A stretch of DNA of 35,248 nucleotides from positions 1-35,248 of the forward strand of contig CAOJYR010000015.1 in the NCBI GenBank assembly GCA_948465965.1, written 5' to 3'. Numbering within the stretch: position 1 is the first letter of the stretch; every line of letters starts with the position of its first letter. Source of the stretch: an uncultured Mycoplasmatota bacterium (GTDB taxonomy: Bacteria; Bacillota_I; Bacilli_A; RF39; UBA660). Below the pieces are notes generated by a model. That model was not told the DNA's origin. It saw nothing but the letters and a program-made list of their open reading frames with translations, and did no database searches. Shown in pieces: positions 33,404 through 35,248 of the stretch. The position numbers were made by a program, and so were the translations under genes.

Positions 33404-34315
33404 TTAAGAATTTAAAGCATCTTTAACTTTTACCTTTCCTTGCACCTTTTTCTTATATACTATATCTGCATTCTTAACTCTGTCATTAATATCAAGCTCA
33501 ATAATAGAATCACATACTTTATAACGATAAAAAGCCTTAATATCCGAATAATTCCCTTCATTATTTGCCAAATTCATAGCCTTATGATAATCAGTGCGTT
33601 CATTCGCCTTTATATAAATAGGTGGCAATCCAGCATCTTCTAATAACTTATTAATGAATCCCCTAATTGTGCGACCATTTCCATCTCCAAAAGGATGTAC
33701 TTTAATTAGTTTACATTTAAGTTCTACACACCTATCCAAATAATATAATAACATATCAACATCCCCAGAACCTTTTACAGTAGATGCACATTTTCTTAAA
33801 GATTGTACCTCTTTATCCAATTCATTAAGTTTAGGGCGAATCATGGACCATTCAGATAATTCTGTCCCTGTACCAGGAAGATAAACATCCCAATTTCTAA
33901 AATCACCAGCACATTCAGAATAATCTGCATAAGAGAATAACTGTTTATGTAAATCCTTCAGTGTATATACATCAAACATATACTCAATATCCTCAGAGTG
34001 AATATATTCATACATTCTTTGAAAGCCTTTAATTTCTATTTGCCCATGGATATCTTGATCATTAACACCTTCTAATTTACTTTCATTTAAAACGTATCTA
34101 GAAACAAAAGCCTTTTTCATCTCATCGAAAACAATCTCGCTAGGATTTAATTCATAATACATTTTAATTAATTTTGTAGGAATTGAAGCATCAGCACTAT
34201 AAAGTTTATGATTATTCTTACGATATTTATAACCCAGAAATGCTTCTTGAATCATAAAAGCCAAATCAATACCATAATTATCTAATTGTTCTAATAATTT
34301 TTCTTTTTCACTCAT
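33404..34315 (-). CDS. Fic-domain protein (AMPylator-type)
   Basis: Fic enzymes transfer AMP or related groups to hydroxyl side chains of target proteins. The 303-residue product carries the full catalytic motif HPFGDGNGRTIR at 207-218, matching HxFx(D/E)GNGRxxR, so it should be active. A motif ESKLEG at 78-83 aligns with the N-terminal inhibitory (S/T)xxxE(G/N) helix of class II Fic proteins, with Glu in place of the first Ser/Thr. The core is flanked by helical regions; no DNA-binding domain is seen. GGGGG lies about seven bases before the ATG. It follows the repeat-containing protein by 48 bases and should share its promoter. The target is unknown. Confidence 0.92.
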   Translation of the reverse strand: MSEKEKLLEQLDNYGIDLAFMIQEAFLGYKYRKNNHKLYSADASIPTKLIKMYYELNPSEIVFDEMKKAFVSRYVLNESKLEGVNDQDIHGQIEIKGFQRMYEYIHSEDIEYMFDVYTLKDLHKQLFSYADYSECAGDFRNWDVYLPGTGTELSEWSMIRPKLNELDKEVQSLRKCASTVKGSGDVDMLLYYLDRCVELKCKLIKVHPFGDGNGRTIRGFINKLLEDAGLPPIYIKANERTDYHKAMNLANNEGNYSDIKAFYRYKVCDSIIELDINDRVKNADIVYKKKVQGKVKVKDALNS

Positions 34316-34363
34316 AGTACTTCCCCCTAACTAACATATCGTATTAACAGAATTCTCATATTA

Positions 34364-35119
34364 CTAAAAAAGTTTTTGTTTATACTTCCTTTTTTGATAA
34401 GTTGAACCAGCATTTCCTCCAGTAGTATAATTCACTTTTATCTGTGATAAGAAATTATATAATTCAGTAATTTCTTTTACACTATATTTCCTCTTTTCCG
34501 GTAATATCTCTTCTTTTTTATAAGGAGAATATCCACATAATTCTTCTTCTAATATTTTTGACCCACTAATAGCATCATAATATCCATATACACGTGCCAT
34601 TCCATAAGAATCCCTAATATATTCATCCTTATCTTTCATTACTAAAAAATAAAATTTTTGAGTTTTTGGATTAGCCATTACCTCTAACTCTTCATAACTA
34701 AATTCTGTTTGTTCTGTTATTTCAATAAATGGAGCAATTCTATTTAATACTCTCGCATCCTCTTCCGTTATTTGAATAGATTCAGAAATTTCACTCGATG
34801 AGGTGGTATTATTTTTGCCTTTTGGAAAAGTAAAATTTACTTTAGCATTATTCATTTCATGATATATTTTACTAAGTTCTTTTCTTGTATACTGTTTACC
34901 TTCTTCTAATATTTTTGACTTATCTAATTGCTTATAACCCCTTAACTCATAAGAGCTAACCTCTTGTCCATTTATCAAATCCTCATACTTTCTTTCTCTA
35001 CGATAATAATCGGCTCCAAGTGACTTTAAAAAATAAAATTGACCTGTCTCCTCATTATATCCAATCTCTATATCTTGGTAACCTACTGGTCCCAATTCCT
35101 CTATCACAATCCTCTTCAT
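34364..35119 (-). CDS. Unknown protein with two homologous halves, upstream of fic
   Basis: A 251-residue cytoplasmic protein of no family I know. It contains two related units of about 75 residues. The first (from residue 22) reads NEETGQFYFL and ends KELSKIYHEMNNAKVNFT; the second (from about 150) reads NPKTQKFYFL and ends KEITELYNFLSQIKVNYT. The last 53 residues of each align without gaps and share an SSYELRGY / EEELCGY core. A Ser/Thr-rich linker joins them, and the tail is basic. GGGGG lies nine bases before the ATG. It is first in a two-gene unit with fic, behind a consensus promoter. It may be a partner, regulator or target of the Fic enzyme; this is inference. Confidence 0.75.
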   Translation of the reverse strand: MKRIVIEELGPVGYQDIEIGYNEETGQFYFLKSLGADYYRRERKYEDLINGQEVSSYELRGYKQLDKSKILEEGKQYTRKELSKIYHEMNNAKVNFTFPKGKNNTTSSSEISESIQITEEDARVLNRIAPFIEITEQTEFSYEELEVMANPKTQKFYFLVMKDKDEYIRDSYGMARVYGYYDAISGSKILEEELCGYSPYKKEEILPEKRKYSVKEITELYNFLSQIKVNYTTGGNAGSTYQKRKYKQKLF

Positions 35120-35147
35120 TTTATATATCCCCCTTCATTTGCAGTGT

Positions 35148-35176
35148 ATTATACCAAAAATCACCTCTTATGTCAA
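35148..35176 (-). promoter_or_regulatory. Consensus sigma-A promoter of the repeat protein-fic unit
   Basis: On the minus strand a perfect TTGACA (35171-35176) lies 17 bases before a perfect TATAAT (35148-35153). The start codon is 28 bases downstream of the -10. It is the strongest promoter match I found in the window. Confidence 0.9.
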
Positions 35177-35192
35177 TACTTATTATTTTTAT

Positions 35193-35244
35193 CTGTAATC
35201 ATTTTGTGATAATGTCATGTTATATCATTTTTTGAAAATGTCAG
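35193..35244. repeat. Two tandem 26-bp repeats upstream of the fic-unit promoter
   Basis: ATCATTTTGTGATAATGTCA (from 35198) and ATCATTTTTTGAAAATGTCA (from 35224) repeat with a 26-base pitch. Each holds a TCA-N5-TGA inverted element and the invariant AATGTCA. They lie upstream of the -35 box and may continue beyond the window edge. Position and spacing suggest binding sites for a regulator, unproven. Confidence 0.6.
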
Positions 35245-35248
35245 TAAA

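Overview
The window reads as chromosomal DNA of a low-GC, spore-forming member of the Bacilli (Firmicutes). Support comes from strongly AT-rich sequence, AGGAGG-type ribosome binding sites, T-box regulation, EzrA, and four sporulation genes (spoIVA, spoVIF, a cse60-like gene and an alpha/beta-type SASP gene). BspA-type and DUF285 surface proteins point to a host- or gut-associated relative of Erysipelotrichia/Mollicutes-like lineages. That placement is an inference. I see no rRNA, tRNA, CRISPR array, IS element or prophage.

Layout. 1-1212 holds the terminator of an off-window gene and a leftward pair of unknown membrane proteins. 1280-6076 is a rightward block: der, a small SHOCT-like protein, spoVIF, a zinc-ribbon membrane protein and spoIVA. 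6098-16249 runs leftward: a BspA-type leucine-rich-repeat protein, two unknown proteins, engB, a NrnA-like DHH phosphoesterase, two tandem acetate kinases, a DUF285 surface protein with a recent internal duplication, and the SASP. 16319-19299 is thiI and ezrA, leftward. rpsD (rightward) has its own strong promoter and a pseudoknot leader. 20333-24480 runs leftward: a histidine phosphatase, a propeller-like anchored protein, and a T-box-controlled operon made of a broken CYTH gene, an ImmA/IrrE-like protein without catalytic residues, and tyrS. 24515-26960 is an envelope-type operon (lipoprotein, disordered protein, DUF948, YtxH). 27021-28445 is trmB fused in frame to an unknown N-terminal region. 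28525-31381 (rightward) holds a small protein and two FemABX transferases. 31430-35176 runs leftward: a SpoVB/MurJ-type flippase, cse60, a Fic enzyme, and an internally repeated protein behind a consensus promoter and two 26-bp tandem repeats.

Functional themes are ribosome assembly and translation (Der, EngB, S4, TyrRS, TrmB, ThiI), envelope and division (EzrA, FemX pair, flippase), sporulation, and surface display. From memory, much of the order (ackA, SASP gene, thiI, ezrA, rpsD, tyrS; der near spoIVA) matches the Bacillus subtilis chromosome, so this looks like an old conserved backbone with lineage-specific insertions.

The least ordinary parts are the Fic module with its repeat protein and upstream tandem repeats, the N-terminal extension on TrmB, and the decayed CYTH/pseudo-peptidase pair under a tyrosine-type T-box.
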